Both the position numbers and the translations under genes were made by a program. A stretch of 64,000 nucleotides of DNA, taken from the NCBI GenBank assembly GCA_020637165.1, contig JACJWN010000007.1, positions 265,757 to 329,756 on the forward strand, given 5' to 3'. The notes under the pieces are model-generated. The model saw nothing but the letters and a program-made list of their open reading frames with translations, was not told where the DNA came from and made no database searches. How positions within the stretch are numbered: the stretch's first letter is position 1; every line of letters begins with the position of its first letter. Positions 8,071 through 17,754 of the stretch are shown here, one piece after another. This DNA is from Mycolicibacterium sp. GTDB taxonomy: Bacteria > Actinomycetota > Actinomycetes > Mycobacteriales > Mycobacteriaceae.

Positions 8071-8907
8071 CTACTTGAACAGGGCCACGATCCGGTCCTC
8101 GTCGGTCACCGGCGGGGCGTCCGGGTCCGGCCGCCGAGTGTGCGGCAGCGCCGCCTCCGGATCGGCGAAGTCGCGATAGGCCTTGTCGCCGGTGAGCCGG
8201 TGCATCAGGAATCCGGTCAGCAGCGCCCGGACGGTCTTCTGGGTCCGGGTGCTGGAGCCGGGCAGACCGAGGAGCCAGCCCAGGCGCCGTTTCTCGGCCA
8301 GTTCGGCGGCGGCGGCCTTGTCGACCACTCGCAGAACCGAACCGCTCCAGGCCCGGCCCACCTCGAGGGCGTCGGTGCGCAGGGACTTGGCGTCATCGGG
8401 GGTCGCCAGCACCAGGCCCGGAACCTTCAGCCCGGCCGCGGCGGCCTCAGCCGAGGGCTTGGTCACCGCCGGGAAGACCGCCGCCACCGCCTTCGGGGTG
8501 ACCGAACCGGAGGCCGCCAGGATCGCCGCCGAGGCGCCGACGCCGTGACCGGACAGACCGCGCTTGTCCGGGGCGACGCTGATCCGGCCCGGGCCGAGCC
8601 GGATCCCGCTGATCACGTCCAGGGTGGCGGACAGGTCGTGGGCCAGGTCGAGGACCGAGGGGACCGGGCCGCGCTGGGTGGCCGGCGCGGCCGCCACGAT
8701 GCCCCAGCTGGCCAGGTGTTCGAGGGTTCCGGTGTAGCGATAGGCGTCGGTGAGCCAGTCGTGTCCGAAGGCCACGCCGGGCAGGTGAAAGCCCTCGGCG
8801 GGGGTGTAGAGCAACCCTGGGATGCCGGCGAACGCCAGGTCGCCGCGCAGCACCTTATGTGGGCCGCGCCGGGTGAGGGACTTGAACAGCGTGCGGGTGC
8901 GGGACAC
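8071..8907 (-). CDS. Dienelactone hydrolase-like alpha/beta protein (Rv3438-like)
   Basis: 278-residue cytoplasmic protein related to dienelactone hydrolase/alpha-beta hydrolases. GLLYTPAEGFHLPGVAFGHDW holds the oxyanion-type loop. The expected nucleophile elbow reads GHGVGA, in which Ser/Cys is replaced by Val, so catalytic activity is doubtful. AVFPAV and VPGLVLATPDDAKSL follow as later beta strands. In M. tuberculosis the counterpart lies in the same place between glmM and glmS. It runs divergently from glmS and is followed by the LLM oxidoreductase. No substrate can be assigned. Confidence 0.75.
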   Translation of the reverse strand: MSRTRTLFKSLTRRGPHKVLRGDLAFAGIPGLLYTPAEGFHLPGVAFGHDWLTDAYRYTGTLEHLASWGIVAAAPATQRGPVPSVLDLAHDLSATLDVISGIRLGPGRISVAPDKRGLSGHGVGASAAILAASGSVTPKAVAAVFPAVTKPSAEAAAAGLKVPGLVLATPDDAKSLRTDALEVGRAWSGSVLRVVDKAAAAELAEKRRLGWLLGLPGSSTRTQKTVRALLTGFLMHRLTGDKAYRDFADPEAALPHTRRPDPDAPPVTDEDRIVALFK

Positions 8908-8967
8908 CTGACGACCGTAGCCGACCCGGTTGCCGTGGGCTCACTGTTCGCCGCGATCATGCCTGAT

Positions 8968-8991
8968 CGCAGGCCCGGGACCGGGCCTGCG
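8968..8991. repeat. Perfect inverted repeat upstream of glmS
   Basis: CGCAGGCCCGG (8968-8978) and its exact complement (8981-8991) are separated by two bases. The repeat lies in the 124-base gap between divergent genes, so it is not a terminator for either. It could be an operator or part of a leader, which is inference only. Confidence 0.5.
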
Positions 8992-9031
8992 GGTCGGTAG
9001 CTCACCCCCGGCTGCACTACCCTGATGAACC

Positions 9032-10900
9032 ATGTGCGGAATCGTGGCGTACGTGGGGCACCGTCCTGCCCGCGACGTCGTGGTCGACGCACTGCGGCGG
9101 ATGGAGTACCGGGGTTATGACTCCGCGGGGATCGCGCTCGTCGAGGCGGCGGGCGGACTGACCGTCCGGCGCCGCGCGGGCCGGCTGGCCAACCTGGAGG
9201 AGGCGCTGGCCGAGACCGATCCGGACGCACTCACCGGGACCGCGGGGCTGGGCCACACCCGATGGGCCACCCACGGCCGGCCCACCGACCGCAACGCGCA
9301 CCCGCACCGCGACGCCGCCGGCGAGTTCGCCGTGGTGCACAACGGGATCATCGAGAACTTCGCCGCCCTGCGCCGCGAACTCGAGGACGCCGGCGTGGAG
9401 TTCGCCAGCGACACCGACACCGAGGTGGCGGTCCACCTGGTTTCCCGCGCCTACCGCGAGGGTGACACCGCCGGCGATTTCGTGGCCTCGGTGCTGGCCG
9501 TGCTGCGCCGTCTGGAGGGTCACTTCACGCTGGTCTTCGCCCACGCCGGAGACCCGGGCACCATCGTGGCCGCCCGCCGGTCCACTCCCTTGGTGGTCGG
9601 GGTGGGCGACGGGGAGACCTTCCTGGGCTCCGATGTCGCGGCCTTCATCGAATTCACCCGCGACGCCGTCGAACTCGGCCAGGACCAGGCCGTGGTGATC
9701 ACCGCCGGCGGATACCGGATCACCGACTTCGACGGCAATGACGCGTCCGCCCAAGCCCGCCCCTTCCATATCGACTGGGACCTCTCGGCCGCCGAGAAGG
9801 GCGGCTATGACTACTTCATGCTCAAGGAGATCGCCGAACAGCCCGTCGCCGTGGGCGACACCTTGCTCGGCCATTTCGTCGACGGCCGGATCGTGCTCGA
9901 CGAGCAGCGGCTCTCCGACCAGGAACTGCGCGAGGTGGACAAGGTCTTCATCGTCGCCTGCGGCACCGCTTTCCACTCCGGCCTGCTGGCCAAGTACGCC
10001 ATCGAGCACTGGACCCGGCTTCCGGTGGAGGTGGAGATCGCCAGCGAGTTCCGCTACCGCGACCCGGTTCTGGACCGCGCCACGCTGGTGATCGCCATCT
10101 CCCAGTCCGGCGAGACCGCCGACACCCTCGAGGCGGTGCGCCACGCCAAGGCCCAGAAGGCCAAGGTGCTGGCCATTTGCAACACCAACGGCAGCCAGAT
10201 CCCCCGCGAGGCCGACGCCGTGCTCTATACCCGGGCCGGGCCGGAGATCGGGGTGGCGGCCACCAAGACCTTCCTGGCCCAGGTCGCCGCCAACTACCTG
10301 GTCGGCCTGGCCCTGGCCCAGGCGCGCGGCACGAAATACCCCGAAGAGGTCGCCCGCGAGTACCACGAACTGGAGGCCATGCCCGGTCGGGTGACCGAGG
10401 TGCTCGAGCACATCGGCCCGGTGTCCGAACTGGGCCGCCGGTTCGCCCAATCCTCGGCGGTGCTCTTCCTCGGCCGCCACGTCGGCTACCCGGTCGCCCT
10501 GGAGGGTGCCCTCAAGCTCAAGGAACTGGCCTACATGCATGCCGAGGGCTTCGCCGCCGGCGAACTCAAGCACGGGCCGATCGCGCTCATCGAGGATGGC
10601 CTGCCGGTCATCGTCGTGATGCCCTCGCCCAAGAACGCCGCCACCCTGCACGCCAAACTGCTCAGCAACATCCGCGAGATCCAGGCCCGCGGAGCGGTCA
10701 CCATCGTCATCGCCGAGGAAGGCGACGACACGGTCCGTCCCTACGCCGACCACATCATCGAGTTGCCTTCGGTGTCAACGCTTTTCCAGCCGCTGCTGTC
10801 CACCGTCCCACTGCAGGTGTTTGCCGCCGCAGTGGCCCGCGCGCGGGGCTATGACGTCGACAAGCCGCGTAACCTGGCCAAGTCCGTGACCGTCGAATAG
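9032..10900 (+). CDS. glmS: Glutamine-fructose-6-phosphate aminotransferase (isomerizing)
   Basis: Makes glucosamine-6-phosphate from fructose-6-phosphate and glutamine, the first step of amino-sugar synthesis; it acts one step before GlmM. 622 residues. The N-terminal glutaminase domain (about 1-230) starts with Met then catalytic Cys2 (MCGIVAYVGHRPA) and has RMEYRGYDSAG and HTRWATHGRP. Two SIS domains follow, with SEFRYRDPVL and AISQSGETADTLEA, then the closing PRNLAKSVTVE. ATG 9032 is required to expose Cys2. A TACCCT hexamer at 9018-9023 lies eight bases before it, so a leaderless mRNA is possible. No glmS ribozyme is seen, as expected outside Firmicutes. Confidence 0.98.
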   Translation: MCGIVAYVGHRPARDVVVDALRRMEYRGYDSAGIALVEAAGGLTVRRRAGRLANLEEALAETDPDALTGTAGLGHTRWATHGRPTDRNAHPHRDAAGEFAVVHNGIIENFAALRRELEDAGVEFASDTDTEVAVHLVSRAYREGDTAGDFVASVLAVLRRLEGHFTLVFAHAGDPGTIVAARRSTPLVVGVGDGETFLGSDVAAFIEFTRDAVELGQDQAVVITAGGYRITDFDGNDASAQARPFHIDWDLSAAEKGGYDYFMLKEIAEQPVAVGDTLLGHFVDGRIVLDEQRLSDQELREVDKVFIVACGTAFHSGLLAKYAIEHWTRLPVEVEIASEFRYRDPVLDRATLVIAISQSGETADTLEAVRHAKAQKAKVLAICNTNGSQIPREADAVLYTRAGPEIGVAATKTFLAQVAANYLVGLALAQARGTKYPEEVAREYHELEAMPGRVTEVLEHIGPVSELGRRFAQSSAVLFLGRHVGYPVALEGALKLKELAYMHAEGFAAGELKHGPIALIEDGLPVIVVMPSPKNAATLHAKLLSNIREIQARGAVTIVIAEEGDDTVRPYADHIIELPSVSTLFQPLLSTVPLQVFAAAVARARGYDVDKPRNLAKSVTVE

Positions 10901-10936
10901 CCCCGGTTCGCCCGCCGGCATGCCATCCTCGATGTA

Positions 10937-12370
10937 ATGCGGCACTACTACACCGCCGATCAGATCAGGGCCGCCGAGGCCCCCCTGCTGGCCGGTCTAC
11001 CCGACGGCGCGCTCATGCGCCGCGCGGCCACCGGGCTGGCCGGGGCCATCGCCGCCGAACTGCGGCGGCGCACCGGCGGGCTGGCGGGGCGTTCGGTCTG
11101 CGCGGTGGTCGGATCCGGGGACAACGGCGGCGACGCGCTCTGGTCAGCGACCCTGTTGCGCCGCCGCGGCGTGGCGGCCGCCGCGATCCTGCTCAACCCC
11201 GAGCACACCCACACCGGGGCTCTGGCAGCCTTCCGGGCGGCCGGCGGCCGGGTGGTGGCGGCGCCGCCGCGCGACGCCGACCTCGTCATCGACGGTGTGG
11301 TCGGGATCTCCGGCAAGGGGCCGCTGCGGCCCGCCGCCGCGGAGATCTTCGCCGCCGTCGACGCCGCGGGCATCCCGGTGGTCGCCGTGGACATCCCCAG
11401 CGGGATCGACGTTCACACCGGCGCGATCGACGGTCCGGCCGTCCGGGCCGCGCGCACCGTCACCTTCGGAGGGCTCAAACCGGTCCACGCTCTGGCCGAC
11501 TGCGGTCCGGTCGACTGCGTCGACATCGGCCTGGACCTGCCCGCCACCGACCTGATCGGCCTGGACGCCGCCGACATCGCCGCCAACTGGCCGGTGCCCG
11601 GACCCCGCGACGACAAGTACACCCAGGGTGTCGTCGGCATCGTGGCCGGATCGTCGAGGTATCCGGGCGCGGCCGTTCTCTGCACCGGTGCGGCGGTCGC
11701 TGCCACCTCCGGCATGGTGCGCTACGGCGGGACCGCCGCGGCGGATGTGGTGTCGCACTGGCCGGAGGTCGTCGCGGCGCCCAGCGCGCCCGCGGTCGGC
11801 CGGGTACAGGCCTGGGTGGTCGGCCCCGGGCTGGGCACCGATGAGTCGGCGAAAACGGCGCTGATGTTCGTCCTCAACAGCGACCTGCCGGTCATCGTCG
11901 ACGCCGACGGGTTGACCATCCTGTCCGCCCACCCGCATCTGGTGGCAAAGCGCGATGCGCCCACCGTGCTGACCCCGCACGCAGGGGAGTACGAACGGCT
12001 GGCGGGGCGGCCCCCGGGGGAGGACCGATTGGGCGCCGCGCGCCGGCTCGCAGAGTCGTTCGGCGCCACCGTGCTGCTGAAGGGGAACGTCACCGTCATC
12101 GCCGACCCGGGCGGACCGGTTTACCTCAACCCGGCCGGTGCGTCCTGGGCGGCCACCGCCGGCTCGGGTGACGTCCTGTCCGGCATCATCGGCGCGCTGC
12201 TCGCCGCAGGGCCGGCACCGGGCGAGGCCGCCGCGATGGCTGCGTTCGTGCACGCCCGCGCCGCCAACGACTCGGCCGCGGATCCCGGACCGGCCGCGGT
12301 CCCGACATCCGCCTCGCGCATCCTCGCCCACATCCGCCCCGCCCTCGCGCAGCTATTGAACCAACAGTGA
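10937..12370 (+). CDS. nnrD: Bifunctional NAD(P)H-hydrate epimerase/dehydratase
   Basis: Repairs hydrated NADH/NADPH. The N-terminal YjeF_N epimerase domain (about 1-215) starts MRHYYTADQIRAAE and contains VVGSGDNGGDALW and VDIPSGIDVHTG. The C-terminal YjeF_C (ribokinase-fold) ADP-dependent dehydratase holds VIDADGLTIL, LTPHAGEYERL and the GSGDVLSGIIGALLAAG anion-binding motif. 477 residues, normal for the fused enzyme. Its stop overlaps a GTG that opens the gadB frame, so the two genes are close-coupled. The gene order glmS-nnrD-gadB is the usual mycobacterial one. Confidence 0.95.
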   Translation: MRHYYTADQIRAAEAPLLAGLPDGALMRRAATGLAGAIAAELRRRTGGLAGRSVCAVVGSGDNGGDALWSATLLRRRGVAAAAILLNPEHTHTGALAAFRAAGGRVVAAPPRDADLVIDGVVGISGKGPLRPAAAEIFAAVDAAGIPVVAVDIPSGIDVHTGAIDGPAVRAARTVTFGGLKPVHALADCGPVDCVDIGLDLPATDLIGLDAADIAANWPVPGPRDDKYTQGVVGIVAGSSRYPGAAVLCTGAAVAATSGMVRYGGTAAADVVSHWPEVVAAPSAPAVGRVQAWVVGPGLGTDESAKTALMFVLNSDLPVIVDADGLTILSAHPHLVAKRDAPTVLTPHAGEYERLAGRPPGEDRLGAARRLAESFGATVLLKGNVTVIADPGGPVYLNPAGASWAATAGSGDVLSGIIGALLAAGPAPGEAAAMAAFVHARAANDSAADPGPAAVPTSASRILAHIRPALAQLLNQQ

Positions 12371-12393
12371 AAAACCAACCAGGAGGACAACGC

Positions 12394-13785
12394 ATGCCGC
12401 ACGTCAAGTACCGGTCGCCGTCGATCGCCCCGGCCTACACGGGTCGGCTTTCGACCGACCCGGTCCCGTCGATGAGACTGCCCGCCGAGGCCATGGAACC
12501 CGCCGCGGCGTACCGGTTCATCCACGACGAGCTGATGCTCGACGGCAGCTCCCGGCTCAACCTGGCGACCTTCGTGACCACCTGGATGGACCCGGAAGCC
12601 GAACGGTTGATGGCCGAGACGTTCGACAAGAACATGATCGACAAGGACGAGTACCCGGCCACCGCGGCGATCGAATCACGCTGTGTGGCAATGGTCGCCG
12701 ATCTGTTCCATGCCGAGAATCTGCGGGACGACGACGTGTCCACCGCCGTCGGGGTGTCCACCATCGGGTCCTCCGAGGCGGTCATGCTCGGCGGTCTGGC
12801 GCTGAAGTGGCGCTGGAAGGAGCGCGTCTCCAAGAATGATCCGAACGCCTGGAAGGGCCGCACGCCGAACCTGGTGATGGGCTCCAACGTGCAGGTGGTC
12901 TGGGAGAAGTTCTGCCGCTATTTCGAGGTCGAGCCCCGGTACCTGCCGATGGCCGAGGACCGCTATGTGATCACACCCGAGCAGGTGGTCGAGGCCGTCG
13001 ACGAGAACACGATCGGGGTCGTCGGGATCCTGGGCACTACCTACACCGGCGAGTTGGAGCCGATCGCCCAGATCTGCGCCGCACTGGACAAACTCGCGAG
13101 CGAGAAGGGGCTCGACATCCCGGTGCACGTCGATGCCGCCAGCGGCGGCTTCGTCGTCCCGTTCCTCGACCCGGACCTGAAATGGGACTTCCGGCTGCCC
13201 CGGGTGGCCTCGATCAACGTCAGCGGTCACAAGTACGGGCTGACCTATCCGGGGGTGGGCTTCGTGGTCTGGCGCAACGCCGATCAGCTGCCCGAGGATC
13301 TGGTGTTCCGGGTGAACTACCTGGGCGGGGACATGCCGACCTTCACGCTGAACTTCTCCCGGCCGGGCAATCAGGTGGTCGGGCAGTACTACAACTTCCT
13401 ACGGCTGGGCCGGGCCGGCTACACCAGCGTGATGCAGACCCTGTCGAACACCGCGCGCTGGTTCGCCGATCAACTCGCCAAGTCGCGTCATTTCGAGGTG
13501 ATCTCCGACGGATCGCAGATCCCCGTCGTCGCGTTCCGGCTCTCCGGCGATTTCGGCTACAACGAGTTCGACGTCTCGGCCGGGTTGCGCTCCTTCGGCT
13601 GGCAGGTTCCGGCCTACACCATGCCCGACGGCGCCAAGGACGTCTCGGTGCTGCGGGTCGTGGTGCGCGAGGGCCTGTCCGCCGACCTGGCCCGTTCGCT
13701 GTGGGAGGACCTGCACGCGGTGCTGGACAACCTCGACGCGCTGCAGCCCGAGGGGCACTTCACCCAGGCGCACTTCGCGCACTGA
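12394..13785 (+). CDS. gadB: Glutamate decarboxylase
   Basis: PLP enzyme that converts glutamate to GABA with proton consumption; in bacteria it is linked to acid tolerance and the GABA shunt. 463 residues from ATG 12394, chosen because AGGAGG at 12380-12385 is eight bases upstream; a GTG at 12367 overlapping the nnrD stop is the alternative. The motifs are diagnostic: RFIHDELMLDGSSRLNLATF, STIGSSEAVMLGGLALKWRW, HVDAASGGFV, and the PLP lysine in SINVSGHKYGLTYPG (Lys280). The C-terminus ends GHFTQAHFAH, resembling the M. tuberculosis protein. No antiporter gene is adjacent. Confidence 0.96.
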   Translation: MPHVKYRSPSIAPAYTGRLSTDPVPSMRLPAEAMEPAAAYRFIHDELMLDGSSRLNLATFVTTWMDPEAERLMAETFDKNMIDKDEYPATAAIESRCVAMVADLFHAENLRDDDVSTAVGVSTIGSSEAVMLGGLALKWRWKERVSKNDPNAWKGRTPNLVMGSNVQVVWEKFCRYFEVEPRYLPMAEDRYVITPEQVVEAVDENTIGVVGILGTTYTGELEPIAQICAALDKLASEKGLDIPVHVDAASGGFVVPFLDPDLKWDFRLPRVASINVSGHKYGLTYPGVGFVVWRNADQLPEDLVFRVNYLGGDMPTFTLNFSRPGNQVVGQYYNFLRLGRAGYTSVMQTLSNTARWFADQLAKSRHFEVISDGSQIPVVAFRLSGDFGYNEFDVSAGLRSFGWQVPAYTMPDGAKDVSVLRVVVREGLSADLARSLWEDLHAVLDNLDALQPEGHFTQAHFAH

Positions 13786-13836
13786 CGCACCCGGCTTCGG
13801 CCTGACGGGGCTTCTGGGAGAATCGTCGGTGGTGAC

Positions 13837-15024
13837 ATGACCATGCAGACCTCTCCGTCGAACTCCTCGACACCCACGCGCGCCCCGGCGGTCAACGGCG
13901 AGGCCGTCATCGACCTCGCGGCCATCGCCCACAATGTGCGTGTGCTGCGGGAACACGCCGGGTCGGCACAGGTGATGGCCGTGGTCAAGGCCGACGGCTA
14001 CGGTCACGGCGCCACGGCGGTGGCCCGTACGGCGGTGGCCGCAGGTGCGGCCGAACTGGGCGTCGCGACCATCCCCGAAGCGCTGGAACTGCGGCGGGGC
14101 GGCATCACCGCCCCGGTGCTGTCCTGGCTACATCCGCCGGGCACCGACTTCGCCGCGGCGCTGACGGCCGACGTGCAGATCGGGGTGTCCTCGGTTCGCC
14201 AGATCGACGATGTGCTCGACGCGGTGGCGCGCACCGGCCGCGCCGCCGCGGTCACCGTCAAGGTCGACACCGGCCTGAACCGCAACGGCGTGGGCGTCCG
14301 GGAGTACCCGGAGGTGCTGGAGGCGCTCGGGCGCGGGGTCGCCCTGGGCGCCATCGGCCTCCGCGGCTTCATGTCACACCTGGCCAGTGGCGACGAACCG
14401 CACAATCCGGTCAACGATCTGCAGGCCAAACGGTTCGCCGAGATGCTCGCCGAGGCCCGTCGCAAGGGTCTGCGATTCGAGGTTGCGCATCTCTCGAACT
14501 CGCCATCGGCGATGACCCGGCCCGACTTCGCTTTCGACATGGTCCGTCCCGGAGTCGCGGTCTACGGTCTCAGCCCCATCCCGGAGCGCGGCGACATGGG
14601 GTTGCGGCCGGCCATGACGCTGAGATGTCCGGTGGCCATGGTGAAGTCGCTGACGGCCGGTGACGCGGTGTCCTACGGGCACACCTGGATCGCCGAGCGT
14701 GACACCACGGTGGCGCTGCTGCCGATCGGGTATGCCGATGGCGTCTACCGGGCGTTGAGTGGTCGCGTCGACGTGATGATCAACGGACGGCTCCGGCCCT
14801 CCATCGGGCGGATCTGCATGGACCAGTTCGTCGTCGATCTAGGCCCCGGCCCGACCGACGTCGTCGAGGGCGACCAGGCGGTCCTGTTCGGGCCGGGCGG
14901 TTCGGGTGAGCCGACCGCCCAGGACTGGGCGGATCTGCTGGGCACCATCCACTACGAAGTGGTCACCAGCCCGCGCGGCCGGGTGCTGCGCCGTTACCGG
15001 GAGGCCGACGCCGATGCCCGGTAG
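13837..15024 (+). CDS. alr: Alanine racemase
   Basis: PLP enzyme interconverting L- and D-alanine for peptidoglycan, and the target of D-cycloserine. 395 residues. The PLP lysine is Lys51 in [14 protein letters not shown]. The C-terminal catalytic Tyr region is [24 protein letters not shown], and [17 protein letters not shown] lines the substrate entry. The ATG at 13837 ([10 protein letters not shown]) gives the Ser/Thr-rich N-terminus seen in some mycobacterial homologues; a GTG a few bases upstream is possible. It overlaps the next hydrolase gene by 11 bases and heads a run that continues into the t6A genes. Confidence 0.97.
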   Translation: MTMQTSPSNSSTPTRAPAVNGEAVIDLAAIAHNVRVLREHAGSAQVMAVVKADGYGHGATAVARTAVAAGAAELGVATIPEALELRRGGITAPVLSWLHPPGTDFAAALTADVQIGVSSVRQIDDVLDAVARTGRAAAVTVKVDTGLNRNGVGVREYPEVLEALGRGVALGAIGLRGFMSHLASGDEPHNPVNDLQAKRFAEMLAEARRKGLRFEVAHLSNSPSAMTRPDFAFDMVRPGVAVYGLSPIPERGDMGLRPAMTLRCPVAMVKSLTAGDAVSYGHTWIAERDTTVALLPIGYADGVYRALSGRVDVMINGRLRPSIGRICMDQFVVDLGPGPTDVVEGDQAVLFGPGGSGEPTAQDWADLLGTIHYEVVTSPRGRVLRRYREADADAR

Positions 15025-16180
15025 ACCGCGAAGGATCACCGGTCGGCCCCGGCACCCGGCCATCGAGGCCGCGAAACCGGAGGGTGCGCCCAGCGGCAAC
15101 GGCAAGAAAGCGGGTCTGCTGGCCGGCCTCGCCGGACTGTCCGCGGTCGGCGCCGCGGCCGGGGTGTCCGCGGCCCGGGCCGTGCGGTTCCGTAAGGCCA
15201 TCCACGACGCCTACGAGGGCGAGGACTTCGCCTTGCTCGAGGCCGACCGCGGCTGTGTGATCACCACGCCAGACGGCGTCCCCCTGGTGGTCCGCGAGGT
15301 GGGTCCGGTGACCGCCCCGCTGACCGTGGTGTTCGCCCACGGGTTCTGCATGCGGATGGGGGCGTTCCACTTCCAGCGTGCGGCACTGGCCCAGCGGTGG
15401 GGCGAGCAGGTCCGGATGGTCTTCTACGACCAGCGCGGGCACGGCCAGTCCGGCAGCGCCTCGATCAAGACCTACACCGTCGAGCAACTCGGTCGCGACC
15501 TGGAAACCGTTCTGCAGGTGATGGTTCCGCGCGGACCGGTGGTTCTGGTGGGCCACTCGATGGGTGGGATGACGGTGCTCTCCCATGCCCGCCAGTTTCC
15601 GGAGCACTACGGCAAGCGCATCGTGGGCGCCGCGCTCATCTCATCGGCCGCCGAGGGGGTGTCGCGGTCGCCGCTGGGCGAGATCCTGCAGAACCCGGCG
15701 CTGGAAGCCGTGCGGTTCGCCGCGCGCTACGCGCCGAAACTTGTCCACCGCACCCGCGGTGCCACCCGGTCGCTGCTGCGGCCCATCCTGCGGACCGCGT
15801 CCTTCGGCGACGAGAAGATCAGCCCCAGCGTCGCGCAGTTCAACGAGGCGATGATCCACGACACCCCGATCGACACCCTGGTGGCGTTCCTGCACGCCCT
15901 GGAGGTGCACGACGAGAGCGCGGCGCTGCCGGTGCTGGCCCGGATCCCGACGCTGATCGCCTGCGGGGACCGGGACATGCTCACCCCGGTGAAAAACTCC
16001 GAGGAGATGGCGGCCGCACTGCCGGACTCCCTGCTGGTGATCGTCCCCGGCGCGGCGCACCTGGTGCAGATGGAGCGCCCCGAGGTCATCGACGAGGCGC
16101 TGGTGCGCCTGGTGGAGCGGGCCACCCCGTCGCGGCTGATCGCCTTCGCTCGCCGGTTGCGGGAGCGTGCCCGTGACTGA
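15014..16180 (+). CDS. Alpha/beta-fold hydrolase between alr and tsaE
   Basis: 388-residue serine hydrolase. A basic N-terminus ([11 protein letters not shown]) is followed by a hydrophobic stretch at about residues 37-57 ([20 protein letters not shown]) that could anchor it to the membrane. The catalytic elbow is [14 protein letters not shown], the oxyanion strand is [13 protein letters not shown], the acid region is [12 protein letters not shown] and the His is in [18 protein letters not shown] 15014 lies inside the 3' end of alr (11-base overlap); upstream in-frame codons belong to alr. The substrate is unknown. It sits inside the alr-tsaE-tsaB-rimI-tsaD run. Confidence 0.88.
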   Translation: MPGRPRRITGRPRHPAIEAAKPEGAPSGNGKKAGLLAGLAGLSAVGAAAGVSAARAVRFRKAIHDAYEGEDFALLEADRGCVITTPDGVPLVVREVGPVTAPLTVVFAHGFCMRMGAFHFQRAALAQRWGEQVRMVFYDQRGHGQSGSASIKTYTVEQLGRDLETVLQVMVPRGPVVLVGHSMGGMTVLSHARQFPEHYGKRIVGAALISSAAEGVSRSPLGEILQNPALEAVRFAARYAPKLVHRTRGATRSLLRPILRTASFGDEKISPSVAQFNEAMIHDTPIDTLVAFLHALEVHDESAALPVLARIPTLIACGDRDMLTPVKNSEEMAAALPDSLLVIVPGAAHLVQMERPEVIDEALVRLVERATPSRLIAFARRLRERARD

Positions 16181-16646
16181 CGTGCGCGCCGAGGCCGGCA
16201 CGGCGTCGCTGCCGACCGTCGCCGACACCATCGCCCTCGGGGAGCGGATCGGCCGCGGGCTGCGTGCCGGCGACGTCGTGGTGCTCTCCGGCCCCCTCGG
16301 CGCCGGAAAGACGGCGCTGGCCAAGGGGATAGCGCGGGGCATGGACGTCGAGGGGCCGGTCACCTCGCCGACCTACGTGCTGGCCCGGGTGCACCGGGCC
16401 AGGCGAGCCGGCCCCCCGGCGATGGTGCACGTCGACCTCTACCGACTGCTCGACCACGGCGCCGTCGACCTGACCGCCGAGCTGGACTCCCTCGACCTCG
16501 ACACCGATCTCGACGACGCCGTGGCGGTGGTCGAATGGGGGGAGGGCCTGGCCGAACGGCTCTCCGAGAATCACCTGCTGGTGCGGCTGCAACGGCAGCC
16601 CGACACCGAGACCCGCACCGCGAGCTGGCAGTGGAACCGGCCGTGA
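16173..16646 (+). CDS. tsaE: tRNA t6A threonylcarbamoyltransferase complex ATPase TsaE
   Basis: P-loop ATPase that drives the TsaB-TsaD cycle for N6-threonylcarbamoyladenosine at tRNA position 37. 157 residues from GTG 16173; GTG 16167, two codons earlier, is also possible, but a GGGAG at 16161-16165 favours the later one. Walker A is LSGPLGAGKTALAKG near residue 40, followed by TSPTYVLARVH and HVDLYRLLDHG. The later VVEWGEGLAERLSENHL is typical. It overlaps the upstream hydrolase stop and is coupled to tsaB by a GTGA overlap. Confidence 0.95.
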   Translation: MTDVRAEAGTASLPTVADTIALGERIGRGLRAGDVVVLSGPLGAGKTALAKGIARGMDVEGPVTSPTYVLARVHRARRAGPPAMVHVDLYRLLDHGAVDLTAELDSLDLDTDLDDAVAVVEWGEGLAERLSENHLLVRLQRQPDTETRTASWQWNRP

Positions 16647-17290
16647 CCCGAATCATCCTCGCCATCGACACCTCCACGCCGGCGGTGATCGCCGCCGTGC
16701 TGCGCCGCGACGATGACGGCCGGATCGGCCCGCTCGCTGAGCGGATCACCGTCGACGCCCGTGCGCACGCCGAGCTTCTGACCCCCAATGTCGTTGCGGC
16801 CGTTGCCGATGCGGGGCTCACGCTGAGCCGGATCGACGCGGTGGTGGTGGGCTGCGGGCCCGGGCCGTTCACCGGTCTGCGGGTCGGGATGGCCACTGCC
16901 GCGGCTTACGGGCACGCACTCGGGGTGCCGGTGTTCGGGGTGTGCTCGCTGGACGCCATCGGTGGGCAGACCGCCGGTGAGGTTCTGGTGGTCACCGATG
17001 CCCGCCGGCGCGAAGTGTATTGGGCTCGCTACGCCGACGGGGTGCGGGTGGACGGCCCGGGTGTGGCGGCCGCCGCCGACGTGCCCGCCGGCCCCTCCGA
17101 ACAGGTGGCCGGCTCGCCGCAGCAGTGCGCGTCGTTCGACCTGCCGACGATCGGCCCGGCCCGGCCCACCCCGGTCGGTCTGGTCGCCGCGGTCGTGGAC
17201 TGGGATGCCGAACCGGCCCCCCTGGTGCCTCTGTACCTGCGCCGTCCGGATGCCAAGACACTTGCCGAACGGGCGGGGGCCGAACGGTGA
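16643..17290 (+). CDS. tsaB: tRNA t6A complex dimerization subunit TsaB
   Basis: Inactive ASKHA-fold partner of TsaD, 215 residues. Diagnostic segments are [17 protein letters not shown] at the start, [11 protein letters not shown], and [23 protein letters not shown] 16643 overlaps the tsaE stop (GTGA), and the same pattern joins it to rimI at the other end. The C-terminal half is less conserved and ends with [17 protein letters not shown], as in mycobacterial homologues that sit beside rimI. Role: scaffold that lets TsaE and TsaD assemble. Confidence 0.94.
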   Translation: MTRIILAIDTSTPAVIAAVLRRDDDGRIGPLAERITVDARAHAELLTPNVVAAVADAGLTLSRIDAVVVGCGPGPFTGLRVGMATAAAYGHALGVPVFGVCSLDAIGGQTAGEVLVVTDARRREVYWARYADGVRVDGPGVAAAADVPAGPSEQVAGSPQQCASFDLPTIGPARPTPVGLVAAVVDWDAEPAPLVPLYLRRPDAKTLAERAGAER

Positions 17291-17754
17291 ACGGCCAGGT
17301 GAGTGCGGTCTACGACGAACTGACCCGGCGGGATTGCTCCCGCTGCGCCGAACTGGAGGCGCTGCTGTTCGCCGGCGACGACCCGTGGCCGGAGGTGGCG
17401 TTCGTCCGGGAGTTGGCCGCCGGGCACAACCGTTACGTCGCGGCGCGCGTCGCGGACACCCTCGTCGGCTACGCCGGAATCGCCCGGCTGGGACGCGTCC
17501 CGCCCTTCGAATACGAGATTCACACCATCGGGGTGGATCCCGCGTACCAGCGACACGGCATCGGGCGGGCCATGATGGCCCTGCTGCTCGACGAGGTTGG
17601 TCCGGACGGCGTGGTCTACCTCGAGGTGCGCACCGACAACGAACCCGCGCTCGAGCTCTACCGCAGCCTCGGGTTCGAGACCATCGGGGTGCGCAAGCGG
17701 TACTACCGCGCCAGCGGCGCCGACGCCTACTCCATGCGGCGGGGCCCGGCATGA
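17287..17754 (+). CDS. rimI: Ribosomal protein S18-alanine N-acetyltransferase
   Basis: GNAT-fold N-alpha-acetyltransferase, 155 residues. RimI acetylates the N-terminus of S18 in E. coli; the mycobacterial enzyme appears broader, from what is known of the family. The acetyl-CoA binding segment is [21 protein letters not shown] (Q/RxxGxG/A type), and [28 protein letters not shown] is the classic GNAT C-terminus. GTG 17287 overlaps the tsaB stop and ATG 17751 of tsaD overlaps its own stop, so it is embedded between two t6A genes in a translationally coupled chain. Confidence 0.94.
   Translation: MNGQVSAVYDELTRRDCSRCAELEALLFAGDDPWPEVAFVRELAAGHNRYVAARVADTLVGYAGIARLGRVPPFEYEIHTIGVDPAYQRHGIGRAMMALLLDEVGPDGVVYLEVRTDNEPALELYRSLGFETIGVRKRYYRASGADAYSMRRGPA

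Noticed and set aside
6988-9000. 670-residue plus-strand open frame
   Set aside because: It is antisense to the LLM oxidoreductase and the hydrolase, both with clear family motifs; its composition (His/Arg/Gly-rich, no motifs) is typical of a high-GC shadow frame.
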